Positions 26,823 through 36,190 of a stretch of DNA of 64,000 nt are shown piece after piece; position 1 is the first letter of the stretch; each line of letters begins with the position of its first letter. The stretch comes from Gillisella taibaishanensis (GTDB taxonomy: Bacteria > Pseudomonadota > Alphaproteobacteria > Rhizobiales > Rhizobiaceae): the NCBI RefSeq assembly GCF_001938985.1, contig NZ_MKIN01000021.1:248001-312000 (forward strand), read 5' to 3'. The notes beneath the pieces were generated by a model. That model did not search any database. It was not told the DNA's origin and saw nothing but the letters and a program-made list of their open reading frames with translations. The position numbers were made by a program, and so were the translations under genes.

Positions 26823-27691
26823 GACCGGCCCCTTTCGCGTGGATCGAACAGGTCGCGCAATCCGTCGCCCAGCATGTTGAAGCCAAGCACGGTCAGCGCA
26901 ATCGCAAGGCCCGGCATGATCGCAAGCCAAGGAGCAGCGGCCAGATAAGTCTGGGCATCGGCCAGCATTCGCCCCCAGGTGGGTGCCGGCGGCGGCATGC
27001 CGAGGCCGAGAAAGCTCAGGCCCGCCTCGGTCAGGATCGCCAGACCGAGCTGGATGGTAACCTGCACGATGATCTGTCCGGCAATATTCGGAAGGATATG
27101 ATCGAGTGTGATCAGCACCTGCCCCTTGCCGGCGGCACGGGCGGCCAGAACATAGTCGCGCGACCAGATCTGTAGCGCGGCACTGACCGTCACCCGCGCA
27201 AAGACCGGCACCATGAAGGTGGCGATCGCGACAATGGCGGTAAACCGGCCGGTGCCGAGCAGCGCACCCAGCAACATCGCCGACAGGATCGGCGGAATGG
27301 CAAAGATCACGTCGTTGATGCGCATGGTCAGCGCCTCGACCCAGCCGCGCCGGGCCGCCACCGTCACCCCGAGCAAGGTGCCCACGAAGGCCCCAAGCGC
27401 CACAGCCGCCACAGCCGTCGACAGCGAATTCCAGGCACCGACCATCAACATCGAGGTCAGGTCGCGGCCAAGTTGGTCTGTGCCAAGCAGGCCATGCACC
27501 AGCGGCGGCTTCAGCTTGTAGATGATCTGCATCTTGGTTGGCGGCAGCGGCGTCCAGATGAGCGATAGCAGCGCGACGGCGACGAGCAGGACGATGATCG
27601 TGCCGCCGATCAGCAGCGTCGGGCGCGGCAACAGACGGTTGGGGCGAGCGGGCTTCGCGGCCAAGACGGGTTTTACTGTCGTATCAGTCAT
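26819..27691 (-). CDS. ABC transporter permease, DppC type
   Basis: The 290-residue membrane protein has LLGTDQLGRDLTSMLMVGAWNSL following span one and the coupling loop YVLAARAAGKGQVLITLDHILPNI. It ends with FLGLGMPPPAPTWGRML and a last span. MTDTTVKP at 27691 overlaps the DppB stop by ATGA. The 89 codons upstream in the same frame are a shadow of DppB. Confidence 0.9.
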   Translation of the reverse strand: MTDTTVKPVLAAKPARPNRLLPRPTLLIGGTIIVLLVAVALLSLIWTPLPPTKMQIIYKLKPPLVHGLLGTDQLGRDLTSMLMVGAWNSLSTAVAAVALGAFVGTLLGVTVAARRGWVEALTMRINDVIFAIPPILSAMLLGALLGTGRFTAIVAIATFMVPVFARVTVSAALQIWSRDYVLAARAAGKGQVLITLDHILPNIAGQIIVQVTIQLGLAILTEAGLSFLGLGMPPPAPTWGRMLADAQTYLAAAPWLAIMPGLAIALTVLGFNMLGDGLRDLFDPRERGRS

Positions 27692-28638
27692 TTGCCCCTC
27701 CCCCGCAACCGTGGATCGAGTACGAGATAGGAGAGATCGACCAGGAAATTCATCAGGATCACCAGGCCGGCGAAAAACAGCACGACATCCTGCATGACGA
27801 TAATGTCGCGCTGGTTGAGCGCCTGATAGGCGAGCCTGCCGAGACCCGGCAGGTTGAAGACATTTTCGATGAGGATGGCACCGGCAATCAAGAAGGTGAA
27901 CTGCAGGCCGAGAATAGTCATGACTGGCACCAGCGCATTGGGAACAGCATGGCGCCAAAGGGCGGCGCGCCGTGTCAGTCCCTTGGCGCGGGCCGTGCGC
28001 ACGAAATCCTCGTTCATCACCTCAAGCACGGCAGAGCGGGTGACGCGGGTGAGCACGCCTGCCTGCGGCAGCGCGAGGGCAATGGCCGGCAGCAGCAGAG
28101 CCTTCAGCGCCGGACCAATCCCGGCCTGCCAGCCGGGAAAGCCGCCCGCCGGCATCCAGCCGAGACCGATGGAAAAGGCGAGCACCAGCAGAAGCCCGAC
28201 CCAGAAGCCGGGCACGGCGATGAACAGTTGCGACAGCACGCCCGCAGCATAATCGAAGCCTCGATTGCGCCTTGCGGCGGAGGCAACGCCAAGCGGAATG
28301 GCGATCAACATCGACAGGATGATCGCCAGGATCGCCAGCGGTATGGTCACCAGTAGACGCTCGCCAATCAGGCCGGCCACCGGCACGCCGTAGGTATAGG
28401 AGCGGCCGAGATCGCCCGTCAGCGCGCCGGCCAGCCATTGCAGGTAGCGCAGCACCAGCGGCTGATCGAGGCCCAATTCATGGCGCAAGGCCGCCAGAGT
28501 ATCGGGGCTCGCCGAGGTGCCAAGCATGATTGCGGCGGGATCACCGGGCAGCACGTCCATCAGCAAAAAGATCAGGATCGAGACGCAAGCAAGCGTCAGG
28601 ATCAGGCCGCCGAGCCGCCTGAGAATGAGGGCAGACAT
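27688..28638 (-). CDS. ABC transporter permease, DppB type
   Basis: The 316-residue permease begins MSALILRRLGGLILTLACVS and has VLPGDPAAIMLG, typical of DppB. The EAA loop is DFVRTARAKGLTRRAALWRHAVPNAL. The start was chosen at 28638 because AGGAAGGAAA lies about 8 bases upstream; an upstream in-frame codon at 28671 lacks this. It follows the binding-protein gene after a 54-base gap with a small hairpin. Confidence 0.92.
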   Translation of the reverse strand: MSALILRRLGGLILTLACVSILIFLLMDVLPGDPAAIMLGTSASPDTLAALRHELGLDQPLVLRYLQWLAGALTGDLGRSYTYGVPVAGLIGERLLVTIPLAILAIILSMLIAIPLGVASAARRNRGFDYAAGVLSQLFIAVPGFWVGLLLVLAFSIGLGWMPAGGFPGWQAGIGPALKALLLPAIALALPQAGVLTRVTRSAVLEVMNEDFVRTARAKGLTRRAALWRHAVPNALVPVMTILGLQFTFLIAGAILIENVFNLPGLGRLAYQALNQRDIIVMQDVVLFFAGLVILMNFLVDLSYLVLDPRLRGRGK

Positions 28639-28665
28639 AAGTATTTCCTTCCTGCGCGGCGCCAG

Positions 28666-28684
28666 CGGCAAGCTAATGCTGCCG
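28666..28684 (-). repeat. Stem-loop after the binding-protein stop
   Basis: On the minus strand CGGC-AGC, loop ATTA, GCT-T-GCCG forms a 7-bp hairpin with one bulged T in the gap between the binding-protein stop and DppB. There is no T-run. Its position parallels the stem-loops after the other two binding-protein genes in the window. Confidence 0.4.
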
Positions 28685-28692
28685 GCCGCCGG

Positions 28693-30231
28693 TCAGTCCT
28701 CCCAATGCACCTCGGTCAGGACATTGGCGGGGATCGGCTCGTTTTCCCACAAGCCCTTGATCTTCTTGTTCCAGACCCCGAGCTTCGGCATGACGAACAG
28801 GTAAAGCGCCGGCACGTCTTCCGCCAGAATCTGCTGTGCCTGACCATAAAGCTTTGCCTGGGCCGCCGGATCTGACGTGACCTGAATCTTCTTGATCGTC
28901 TCGTTGAAGACAGGGTTCTTGTAGTTGAAGTAATAGGGGTCGCGGCTGTAGATATCGATATCCATTGGCTCGGCATGGGCAACGATGGTCATGTCGTAAT
29001 CCGTACCCTTGAAGACGTCGGAAACCCATTTGCCCGGAAATTCCGTCGGCTGGATCGTCATGGTCACGCCGATTTCCGCCAACATGGCCTGCATCACCTC
29101 AGCGCTGCGCGGCGCGTAAGACATCTGCGGCGTCTTGATGGTGAAGCTGAAACCGTTGGGATAACCGGCCTCTGCCAGCAGTGCCTTGGCCTTCTCAGGA
29201 TTGTAAGGCAGGACCTTGGTCGTATCGATATATCCGGGGTCGTTCGGCGTGTAATGGCTGCCAATCACGGTGCCATAGCCGGACCAGGCACCTTCAACGA
29301 GCGTCGCCCGGTCGACGGCCATCATCAGTGCCTGGCGCACGCGCTTGTCGTTGAAAGGCTTGCGGGCATTGTTCATGCCAGCCACCACTTTAAGCTCGGT
29401 ATTGCCGATCACCGTCGCCAGCTTCGCCTCGTCCTTGAAACTGTCCATCAGTTCAGGCGCGGTAAATTCCGGGAAGGCATCGATATCGCCCGATTTCAGC
29501 GCTGCGGCCTGGGCCTGCGGATCAGGGATGAAGCGGAAGGTGACCTTGTCGAGGCCAAGCTTGACTTGCTTGTCCCAATAATCAGGATTGGCGGCGAGTT
29601 CGACCCGGTCGCCTTTCGCCCAACTGACGAATTTGAACGGGCCAGTACCGATTGGATTGGTTTTGTCATCGGCAGCGCTCTTCGGCGCCACCATGACCGA
29701 AGCCGGCCAGCCGAGCCAGTAGAGCAGCGATCCAGTCGGCTCCTTCAGTTTCAGCACGAGGGTCGCCTTGTCGGGCGTCTCAATGCTCTCAATCTTGCTG
29801 TAAAAGCGCTTCTGGGGATTGGTGCTGTCGGTGCCGCGCGCGCGGTCAAGGGCGAACTTCGCGACGGACGAATCGAATTCCTCGCCATCGTGGAATTTGA
29901 CGCCTTCCTGCAGCTTGAACGTATAGGTCAGTCCGTCGGGCGAAATCTCCCAGGATTTTGCCAGTTGCGGCACGACCTTGCCGTCCTTGTCGATGGCAAC
30001 CAGTCCCTCGAACACATTCTGCCAGGTGACCTGGCCAATGGCCACGGGTGCAGCAACCGTTGGATCAAGGCCCGTCGGCTCGATATTCATGCCGAGTTTG
30101 AGCGTAGTCTGCGCCGACCAGGCGAGATCAGGCGATATGAGCGACAGCGCCGTTGCACCAACCATCGCCGCAACCGTAGCAGCCATCGAACGGCGCAAAG
30201 CCATCGGCGTGAAAACCCGTGATTGAACCAT
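28693..30231 (-). CDS. ABC transporter substrate-binding protein, family 5 (peptide-type)
   Basis: The roughly 512-residue periplasmic protein has a Sec-type leader (hydrophobic MAATVAAMVGATALSLISPDLA, cleavage near AWSA). The mature part has GMNIEPTGLDPTVAAPVA, the family-5 signature LTYTFKLQEGVKFHDGEEF and GTGPFKFVSWAKGDRVELAAN. ATG 30231 has AAGGGG 7 bases upstream; ATG 30237 is too close to it. It delivers ligand to the Dpp system and amidase downstream. The ligand is unknown; an amide or amidated peptide is suggested by the amidase. Confidence 0.9.
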   Translation of the reverse strand: MVQSRVFTPMALRRSMAATVAAMVGATALSLISPDLAWSAQTTLKLGMNIEPTGLDPTVAAPVAIGQVTWQNVFEGLVAIDKDGKVVPQLAKSWEISPDGLTYTFKLQEGVKFHDGEEFDSSVAKFALDRARGTDSTNPQKRFYSKIESIETPDKATLVLKLKEPTGSLLYWLGWPASVMVAPKSAADDKTNPIGTGPFKFVSWAKGDRVELAANPDYWDKQVKLGLDKVTFRFIPDPQAQAAALKSGDIDAFPEFTAPELMDSFKDEAKLATVIGNTELKVVAGMNNARKPFNDKRVRQALMMAVDRATLVEGAWSGYGTVIGSHYTPNDPGYIDTTKVLPYNPEKAKALLAEAGYPNGFSFTIKTPQMSYAPRSAEVMQAMLAEIGVTMTIQPTEFPGKWVSDVFKGTDYDMTIVAHAEPMDIDIYSRDPYYFNYKNPVFNETIKKIQVTSDPAAQAKLYGQAQQILAEDVPALYLFVMPKLGVWNKKIKGLWENEPIPANVLTEVHWED

Positions 30232-30356
30232 CGTCATTCCCCTTGGTAAACGCTCGTTAGCCCGTGTGACCACGGATGGCGCATTGGTAAAAATACTGTC
30301 ATCTCGCAGGCGCCCACACAATGCGGTTTTTTGTGTGAGCCGTGCAGCGAAAAACG

Positions 30357-31265
30357 TTACACTGCATGGATCATCTGCTCCCGCATGAAACGATCTATGG
30401 CATCCACCAGTTTCGAAGCCGCGAAAGACAGCTGCCGGTCTCCCGCCACGCAAAGATCAATTGGCGTGCGGATACCGGCGCCGCCGGCGACCGGAATCAC
30501 GACCAGATCGCCAGCGCGGCGCTCACGCGCCACCGTCTGGGCCGGCAGCAGCGTCAGCGCCGCACCGCGCAGCACCAGTTCGCGCTGCATTTCCAGCGAT
30601 CCCGTGACAAAGACCGGATCGAGAACCTGCCCGGCCTTGCGAAACCAGGCATCGAAAGCGCGGCGCGCGCCATAGGAGGCATCCGGCACCGCCAGAGGAT
30701 AGGTGGCAAGCTGCGCAATAGTGATCTCTTTCAGCTGTGCTGCCGGATGATGGCTGGCGGCAATCACGTCATAGACGATCTGCGCCCGCGACCGGACCTT
30801 TGTCGCCGCATCCGGCTGCGAAAACAGCGTCACCGCAATGTCCGCCCTGGCGCTCGAAAGCGCCTCGATCGCCTCGCTGGCGCTGGCGATTGTCACCGAA
30901 AACCGGATATTGGGATAGACGAGGCTGAAATCCGCGAGCGCCGGGGCCAGTAGATTGGCAACCGTCGCGCCGCTCGCCTGGATATGCACATGGCCCCGCT
31001 TCAGCCCCTGCAAGTCGTCGATCAGTTGGTTGACGTGGTCCAGCTCACGCAGCGTTTTGCCGGCCCGCGCTGCAAGCAACTCCCCCGCCGCCGTCAGCTG
31101 AATGCCACGGCTGGAGCGCTCGACCAGCGTGGTGCCGAAAAAGTGTTCGAGCTGATCGATCTGCCGGGCAAGCGCCGTTGGCTGCACATTCAGCCGCTCG
31201 GCGGCGGCCCGCATTGACCGAGTCCGCACCAGTTCATCGAAATAGATCAGCGCTCTTATCTGCAT
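30357..31265 (-). CDS. LysR-family transcriptional regulator
   Basis: The 302-residue regulator has the LysR helix-turn-helix in residues 1-60 (YFDELVRTRSMRAAAERLNVQPTALARQIDQLEHFFG) and a two-lobed effector domain (about 88-295). It is transcribed in the same direction as the Dpp-amidase operon, which begins about 125 bases downstream. It is therefore probably its local regulator or part of the same transcript. The divergent side faces the AmiC/AmiR leader. Confidence 0.9.
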   Translation of the reverse strand: MQIRALIYFDELVRTRSMRAAAERLNVQPTALARQIDQLEHFFGTTLVERSSRGIQLTAAGELLAARAGKTLRELDHVNQLIDDLQGLKRGHVHIQASGATVANLLAPALADFSLVYPNIRFSVTIASASEAIEALSSARADIAVTLFSQPDAATKVRSRAQIVYDVIAASHHPAAQLKEITIAQLATYPLAVPDASYGARRAFDAWFRKAGQVLDPVFVTGSLEMQRELVLRGAALTLLPAQTVARERRAGDLVVIPVAGGAGIRTPIDLCVAGDRQLSFAASKLVDAIDRFMREQMIHAV

Positions 31266-31438
31266 ATAGGCGTCCCCGGCTGCTCAGAACTGCCATAGTT
31301 TTCCAAGGGTTCCAAGTCCGACCTGTCATCTGCCACAGGCTTTCGCACCGTCGTGGTCGATTTCCTGTTCCATTGAGCGCACGCGTTGTACCAGGAAATT
31401 GACGCAACTTTCAGCCCAATAAATAGGCGATTTTTTTG

Positions 31439-31467
31439 TTGACTATATTTTAACCTGGCCCTAGCCT
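31439..31467 (+). promoter_or_regulatory. Candidate promoter of the amiC-amiR operon
   Basis: TTGACT (31439-31444) and TAGCCT (31462-31467) are 17 bases apart. The -35 is good and the -10 weak. Transcription from about 31474 would give a leader of roughly 180 bases containing the hairpin and terminator described next. Confidence 0.45.
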
Positions 31468-31514
31468 GCTGGATATGAACCCACCGCGCTTGGAAAATCG
31501 GCTGCGGCGGAAAC

Positions 31515-31543
31515 GACAGAAGGCCAATGACGGCCGTCTTGTC
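31515..31543 (+). promoter_or_regulatory. ANTAR-type hexaloop hairpin (AmiR target) in leader RNA
   Basis: GGCC (31522-31525) and GGCC (31532-31535) close a six-base loop AATGAC. The stem continues with AGA/TCT and GAC/GTC, interrupted by one A-G mismatch and one bulged T. ANTAR proteins recognise paired hairpins with hexaloops having A at position 1 and G at position 4, as here. A second hairpin is less clear: GGC-AAATAC-GCC (31568-31579) has a hexaloop but T at position 4, and its 3' arm overlaps the terminator's left arm. Confidence 0.6.
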
Positions 31544-31576
31544 ATCACACATGGCTTTGGTGCCGCAGGCAAATAC

Positions 31577-31616
31577 GCCCCGCCGCCCGTCTTTCAGACG
31601 GGCCGGGGCTTTTTTT
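31577..31616 (+). terminator. Intrinsic terminator in the amiC leader (attenuator)
   Basis: GCCCCG plus GCCCGTCT (left arm, with a 2-base CC bulge) pairs with AGACGGGC plus CGGGGC around loop TTC. Seven T residues follow (31610-31616). It lies 39 bases before the amiC start and would stop transcription unless AmiR antiterminates. Confidence 0.88.
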
Positions 31617-31654
31617 ATGCGCGCTTCAACCGCGCGGATAAGACTGGAGAGTGA

Positions 31655-32863
31655 ATGAGCCGCATATCCGTCCCCGTATCGATTTTGTTTTCCACAACCG
31701 GAGCCTACGCGGCACTCGGCCGGGAAGCGGTTGACGGGGCGATGGCGGCGATTGCCGAGATCAATGGCGATCAGGAGTCTTCCGTCCGGCTGGAGCCGAA
31801 GCTATCAGATCCCGGCGGCAGTGCCGAACGCTACGGCCTGATGGCCGAGGCTGCGGTGCGCGACGAAGGTTGCCGTCACATCATCGGCGCCATCACCTCC
31901 TGGAGCCGCAAGGAAATCCTGCCGGTTGTCGAGCGTGCCGGCGCCCTGCTTTGGTATGCCTTTCCTTATGAGGGCTATGAAGCAAGCGACAGCGTCATCT
32001 ATCTTGGCGCCTGTCCCAACCAGCATCTTCTGCCGCTGTTCGAGCATGTCATGCCGAAGGTTGGGCCCCGGCCGCTCATCGTCGGCTCCAACTACATCTG
32101 GGGCTGGGAAGTCAGCCGCATCGCCCGCGAGCTGACCGAGGCTGCCGGCGGCCAGGTCGTGGCTGATCGCTACATGCCGCTCGGCTCCACGCAGGTGGAT
32201 CACCTCATCACCGAGATCCGCCAGAAGCGGCCGGATTTCATCCTCAGTAATCTCGTCGGCCAATCGGCCGCTGCTTTCCTTGCCGCCTATGATGCGCTGC
32301 GCCGGGACGATCCGGATTTCGGGCCGGAGCATTGCCCGGTCGTTGCCTGCAATCTGTGCGAGACGGATCTTGCCGTGATCGAGCCAGCCGCCCGCACCGG
32401 CCATATCACCACCTCGGTCTATTTTCACGGAGTGGACAGTGCCGACAATGCTGATTTCAAGGCGAAGATGGCGCAGCGCCATGGTCCTGACCGACGGCTG
32501 AACGCGACATTCGTGTCGGCCTATGCAGCGGTCACCACGCTGGCGCAGACGATTGCCGATGTCGGCAGCGATCTGCCTGACGCCGTGCGCCATGCAGCAA
32601 CAGCCCGGCTGTTCCGCACGCCGCTCGGCCCGCTCAAGATCGACCCGCGTACCCAGCACGCCGCTCTGCGTCCGCATCTCGCGGTGTCGGATGAGGCAGG
32701 CGCCTTCAATCCATTTCAGAGCACTGAGCGCCCCGTCGTTGCCGATCCCTTTCTCGTGCAGACCCATATGCGGCGCCATGATGACAGCCCGCCAAATCCG
32801 CCGCCACAGGGCTCGTCCAAGACCCATTTGACCGGCAGACCGCCTTTGAAGGTGATCAAATGA
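31655..32863 (+). CDS. amiC: AmiC-like amide/urea-binding sensor (negative regulator of AmiR)
   Basis: The 402-residue periplasmic-binding-fold protein lacks a signal peptide, as expected for cytoplasmic AmiC. It has VSILFSTTGAYAALGREAVDGAMAA at the N-terminus, HIIGAITSWSRKEILPVVE and LLWYAFPYEGYEASDSVIYLGACPNQ around the ligand site, as in the short-chain-amide sensor of Pseudomonas. In that system AmiC sequesters AmiR until an amide binds. The C-terminal tail (about 375-402) is Pro-rich and extra. It overlaps amiR by ATGA, coupling the pair. The ribosome site is GGAG. Confidence 0.92.
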   Translation: MSRISVPVSILFSTTGAYAALGREAVDGAMAAIAEINGDQESSVRLEPKLSDPGGSAERYGLMAEAAVRDEGCRHIIGAITSWSRKEILPVVERAGALLWYAFPYEGYEASDSVIYLGACPNQHLLPLFEHVMPKVGPRPLIVGSNYIWGWEVSRIARELTEAAGGQVVADRYMPLGSTQVDHLITEIRQKRPDFILSNLVGQSAAAFLAAYDALRRDDPDFGPEHCPVVACNLCETDLAVIEPAARTGHITTSVYFHGVDSADNADFKAKMAQRHGPDRRLNATFVSAYAAVTTLAQTIADVGSDLPDAVRHAATARLFRTPLGPLKIDPRTQHAALRPHLAVSDEAGAFNPFQSTERPVVADPFLVQTHMRRHDDSPPNPPPQGSSKTHLTGRPPLKVIK

Positions 32864-33465
32864 AACAGGCTGACCGACCCCTGCTTGCCGATTGGCATGC
32901 CATCATCCTGCATCGCCCGCATCCTTCCGTCGACGCGCTGAAGCGCCAGTTGGAACTGCTTCATATCCGCGTCACCACCGTCTGGCCGCAGCTGGACGAG
33001 ACCCACGCCGGCGCCGACATCGTGTTCTTTGACGCCGACATGGGCCATGATGGGCAGTTTCCCTGGCCGAGCGGCTTTGCACCGATGCCGATGGTCGCAC
33101 TGATCGGATCGGAAACCCCGGGACGGATCGAATGGGCGCTTGCGCAGGGCTCGAATGCGCATCTGCTCAAGCCCATCGGCTCGACCGGCGCCTATAGCGC
33201 GCTGTTGATCGCCACCCATGCCTATCGTGCAGCACTCAGCCAGGCGGACGATATCCGCACGCTGGAAAACCGGGTGCGCCAGCGGCCTGTCGTCGTCCAC
33301 GCCGTGCTCGATCTGCTGCGCCAGGGCGCGGGCAGCGAGGAAGAGGCCTGGGCGAGGCTGCGGCGGGTCGCCATGGACTGGGGCATGACCATTGAGGATG
33401 CCGCCGAAGCGATCTGCCGCAAGGACCGTCATATCGGCAGCTTTCCAACCCGAAAATCCAACTGA
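32860..33465 (+). CDS. amiR: AmiR-like ANTAR antiterminator
   Basis: The 201-residue protein has an N-terminal pseudo-receiver (about 15-125; IVFFDADMG, ALIGSETPGRIEWALAQGSNAHLLKPI) and a C-terminal ANTAR domain. The ANTAR consensus residues can be seen in RPVVVHAVLDLLRQGAGSEEEAWARLRRVAMDWGM and IEDAAEAI. ANTAR domains bind hexaloop hairpins in nascent RNA and prevent termination. The hairpin and terminator at 31515-31616 are the obvious target, giving autoregulated control of the whole operon to 41469. Confidence 0.92.
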   Translation: MKQADRPLLADWHAIILHRPHPSVDALKRQLELLHIRVTTVWPQLDETHAGADIVFFDADMGHDGQFPWPSGFAPMPMVALIGSETPGRIEWALAQGSNAHLLKPIGSTGAYSALLIATHAYRAALSQADDIRTLENRVRQRPVVVHAVLDLLRQGAGSEEEAWARLRRVAMDWGMTIEDAAEAICRKDRHIGSFPTRKSN

Positions 33466-33495
33466 ATCAGAATGACCATTAAAGGAGTGCATTGC

Positions 33496-34389
33496 GTGTC
33501 TATCGTGGAAGGTTTCGCGCCCTATGGCGACTATCAGACCTGGTACCGGATCACCGGCGACCTCACCTCCGGCAAGCCGCCACTGATCGTTGCCCATGGC
33601 GGCCCTGGCTGCACCCATGACTATGTCGATAGCTTCAAGGACATCGCCGCCACAGGCCGCGCCGTCATTCATTATGATCAGGTCGGCAATGGCAAATCCA
33701 CGCATCTGCCTGACAAGGGCGGGGATTTCTGGACCGTCGACTTCTTCAAGGCGGAACTGCACAACCTGATCGACCATCTCGGCATCCGCGCCGGCTACTG
33801 CTTGCTCGGCCAGTCCTGGGGCGGCATGCTGGGCGCCGAATTTTCAGTCGATCAGCCGGCGGGCCTGAAGGCACTCGTCATCGCCAATTCACCGGCATCG
33901 CTGCCGACCTGGGTGGCGGAAGCCAACCGGCTGCGTAAGGAATTGCCTGATGACGTACAAGCCACACTGTTGGCCCACGAACAGGCCGGCACCACCGACA
34001 GCGACGAGTATATGAAGGCAACCGACGTCTTCAACCAGCGCCATGTCTGCCGCATCGTGCCGATGCCGCCCGAGGTGCAGCGCACCTTCGACGCCATTGC
34101 CGCCGATCCGACCGTCTACCACACCATGAACGGTCCGAACGAGTTTCATGTCATCGGCACGATGAAGGACTGGAGCATCGAGGGCCGGCTGTCGACCATC
34201 AATGTGCCGGTGCTGCTGATCTCGGGCCACTTCGACGAGGCAACCGTGGCTTGCGTCCAGCCTTATGCCGACGAGATCCCTGACGTGCGCTGGAGGATTT
34301 TCGAGCACTCCAGCCATATGCCGCATGTCGAGGAGCGCGAGGCCTGCATGGCCGTCGTCGCCGGTTTCCTCGATGAAAAGGCTGCTTAA
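33496..34389 (+). CDS. Proline iminopeptidase-like alpha/beta hydrolase
   Basis: The roughly 297-residue serine hydrolase of the prolyl aminopeptidase / L-amino-acid amidase group has the oxyanion motif [12 protein letters not shown]. The nucleophile lies in [11 protein letters not shown], Asp in [10 protein letters not shown] and His in [14 protein letters not shown] 33496 was chosen as start because AAAGGAG lies 8 bases upstream; an upstream ATG 33472 precedes that site. It likely cleaves N-terminal Pro peptides or amino-acid amides imported by the adjacent Dpp system. Confidence 0.88.
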   Translation: MSIVEGFAPYGDYQTWYRITGDLTSGKPPLIVAHGGPGCTHDYVDSFKDIAATGRAVIHYDQVGNGKSTHLPDKGGDFWTVDFFKAELHNLIDHLGIRAGYCLLGQSWGGMLGAEFSVDQPAGLKALVIANSPASLPTWVAEANRLRKELPDDVQATLLAHEQAGTTDSDEYMKATDVFNQRHVCRIVPMPPEVQRTFDAIAADPTVYHTMNGPNEFHVIGTMKDWSIEGRLSTINVPVLLISGHFDEATVACVQPYADEIPDVRWRIFEHSSHMPHVEEREACMAVVAGFLDEKAA

Positions 34390-34465
34390 TTCCAGACCAT
34401 CAAAGCGGCCGCGACAAGAGCCGCAGACCTGCCCCAAAACCCAATAACCAGAGGGAATGAACGCA

Positions 34466-36163
34466 ATGACCAGATCCCCAAAAGCCTTAGCATCAAGAGC
34501 GGGCGCCTTTATCGCAACCTGCCTTTTGGCCCAGACCGCGCTGACAGCCCCGTCGCATGCGGAAGATCGAGCCGCGTTGATGGCCCAGCATCGCGGCGGC
34601 ACCATGGTGCTGGCAGCGGTTTCGGCCGCCGGCACCATTGACCCCGCGATCAACTATACCGGGCAGTATTGGCAGATCCTGCAGATGACCAATGACGGTC
34701 TCGTCAAGTTCAAGCAGGCGGCCGGCACCGAAGGCTTCAAGATCGTGCCTGACGTGGCCGAAGCCATTCCCGAGCCGCAGGATGGCGGCAAGACCTATGT
34801 CTTCAAGATCCGCAAAGGCATCATGTTCTCGACCGGCAAGGAGCTTAAGCCCTCTGATGTCGCGGCCTCCTTCCAGCGCATCTTCAAGGTCAATGGGCCG
34901 ACGACCGGCAGCTTCTACAATGGCATTGTCGGCGCCGACAAATGCATCGCGGATGCCGCAAACTGCACGCTCGAAGGCGGCGTGATCGCCGACGACGCGG
35001 CCGGCACCGTCACCATTCACCTGACCCAGCCGGATTCGGAATTCTTCGACAAGATGGCCGTGCCGCATGCCAGCATCCTGCCAGCCGATACGGCCGCCAA
35101 GGACGCAGGCACGACGCCGGTTGCCGCCACCGGCCCCTATATGATCGACAGCTACAACCCGAATGAAAAAATGGTGCTGAAGCGCAACCCGCATTTCAAG
35201 GAGTGGAGCGTGGATGCCCAGCCGGACGGCTATGCGGACGAGATCGTCTACCAGTTCGGCATGACCGAGGAAGCCACGATCAATGCGGTCCAGAACGGCC
35301 AGGTCGACTGGATGTTCGACACGCCGCCGGCCGACCGCCTGCCGGAACTGGGCTCGAAATATGCCAAGCAGATGCATATCGATCCGCTGGCTGCCTTCTG
35401 GTACCTGCCGATGAACACAAATTTGGCACCGTTTAACAACATCAAGGTGCGCCAGGCCCTGAACTACGCGCTGGACCGCGATGCGCTGGTTGGCCTGTTC
35501 GGTGGCGAAGCGCTTGCCTCTCCGACCTGCCAGATCCTGCCGCCAGACTTCCCCGGCTACGCACCACAGTGCCTTTATACGAAAAACCCCGGCGAAAGCT
35601 GGAGCGAGCCCGATATGGACAAGGCCAAGGCCCTGATCAAGGAAAGCGGCACCGCCGGCCAGAAGGTGACGATCATTGCCGAAGACAATGCTGTCGGACG
35701 CGGCATCGGAACCTATGTGCAGAGCCTGCTGAACGAACTTGGTTATGACGCCTCGCTGAAGGCGATCTCGCCGAATATCGAGTTCACCTATATCCAGAAC
35801 ACCAATAACAACGTCCAGCTCAGCGTCACGCAGTGGTACATGGACTATCCGGCCCCGTCGGACTTCATCAATGTGCTGCTGTCGTGCGACAGCATCCATC
35901 CGGGCAGCGATGCCTCGATCAACATTGCTGGCTACTGCAACAAGGACCTGGACAAGCAGATGCAGGATACGATGGCGCTCGCCATCAAGGACCCTGACGC
36001 AGCCAATGCCAACTGGGCGAAGATCGATAAGGCCTTCATGGAACAGGCACCGCTTGCCCCGCTGTTCACGCCGAAAAGCGTCAACTTTACCTCGGCCCGC
36101 CTCGGCAACTACCTGTTCAACAAGCAGAACCGCTGGGTGGTCTCGCAGTCCTGGGTGAAGTGA
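34466..36163 (+). CDS. ABC transporter substrate-binding protein, family 5 (peptide-type)
   Basis: The roughly 565-residue exported protein has a Sec leader (FIATCLLAQTALTAPSHA, cleaved before EDRA). Family-5 features are SAAGTIDPAINYTGQYWQ, KTYVFKIRKGIMFSTGKEL and ATGPYMIDSYNPNEKMVLKRN. It has Cys residues in CIADAANCTL and CQILPPDFPGYAPQC, possibly disulfide pairs. ATG 34466 has GAGGGA about 9 bases upstream. It serves the third Dpp system, separated from its permeases by a large inverted repeat. Confidence 0.9.
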   Translation: MTRSPKALASRAGAFIATCLLAQTALTAPSHAEDRAALMAQHRGGTMVLAAVSAAGTIDPAINYTGQYWQILQMTNDGLVKFKQAAGTEGFKIVPDVAEAIPEPQDGGKTYVFKIRKGIMFSTGKELKPSDVAASFQRIFKVNGPTTGSFYNGIVGADKCIADAANCTLEGGVIADDAAGTVTIHLTQPDSEFFDKMAVPHASILPADTAAKDAGTTPVAATGPYMIDSYNPNEKMVLKRNPHFKEWSVDAQPDGYADEIVYQFGMTEEATINAVQNGQVDWMFDTPPADRLPELGSKYAKQMHIDPLAAFWYLPMNTNLAPFNNIKVRQALNYALDRDALVGLFGGEALASPTCQILPPDFPGYAPQCLYTKNPGESWSEPDMDKAKALIKESGTAGQKVTIIAEDNAVGRGIGTYVQSLLNELGYDASLKAISPNIEFTYIQNTNNNVQLSVTQWYMDYPAPSDFINVLLSCDSIHPGSDASINIAGYCNKDLDKQMQDTMALAIKDPDAANANWAKIDKAFMEQAPLAPLFTPKSVNFTSARLGNYLFNKQNRWVVSQSWVK

Positions 36164-36190
36164 CAGCGCATATAATCCTAAGCGCGTGAA

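Noticed and set aside
31456..31469. TGGCCC...TGC in the amiC leader considered as a sigma-54 promoter
   Set aside because: The GG to GC spacing is one base short of the invariant distance and the flanking bases differ from consensus.
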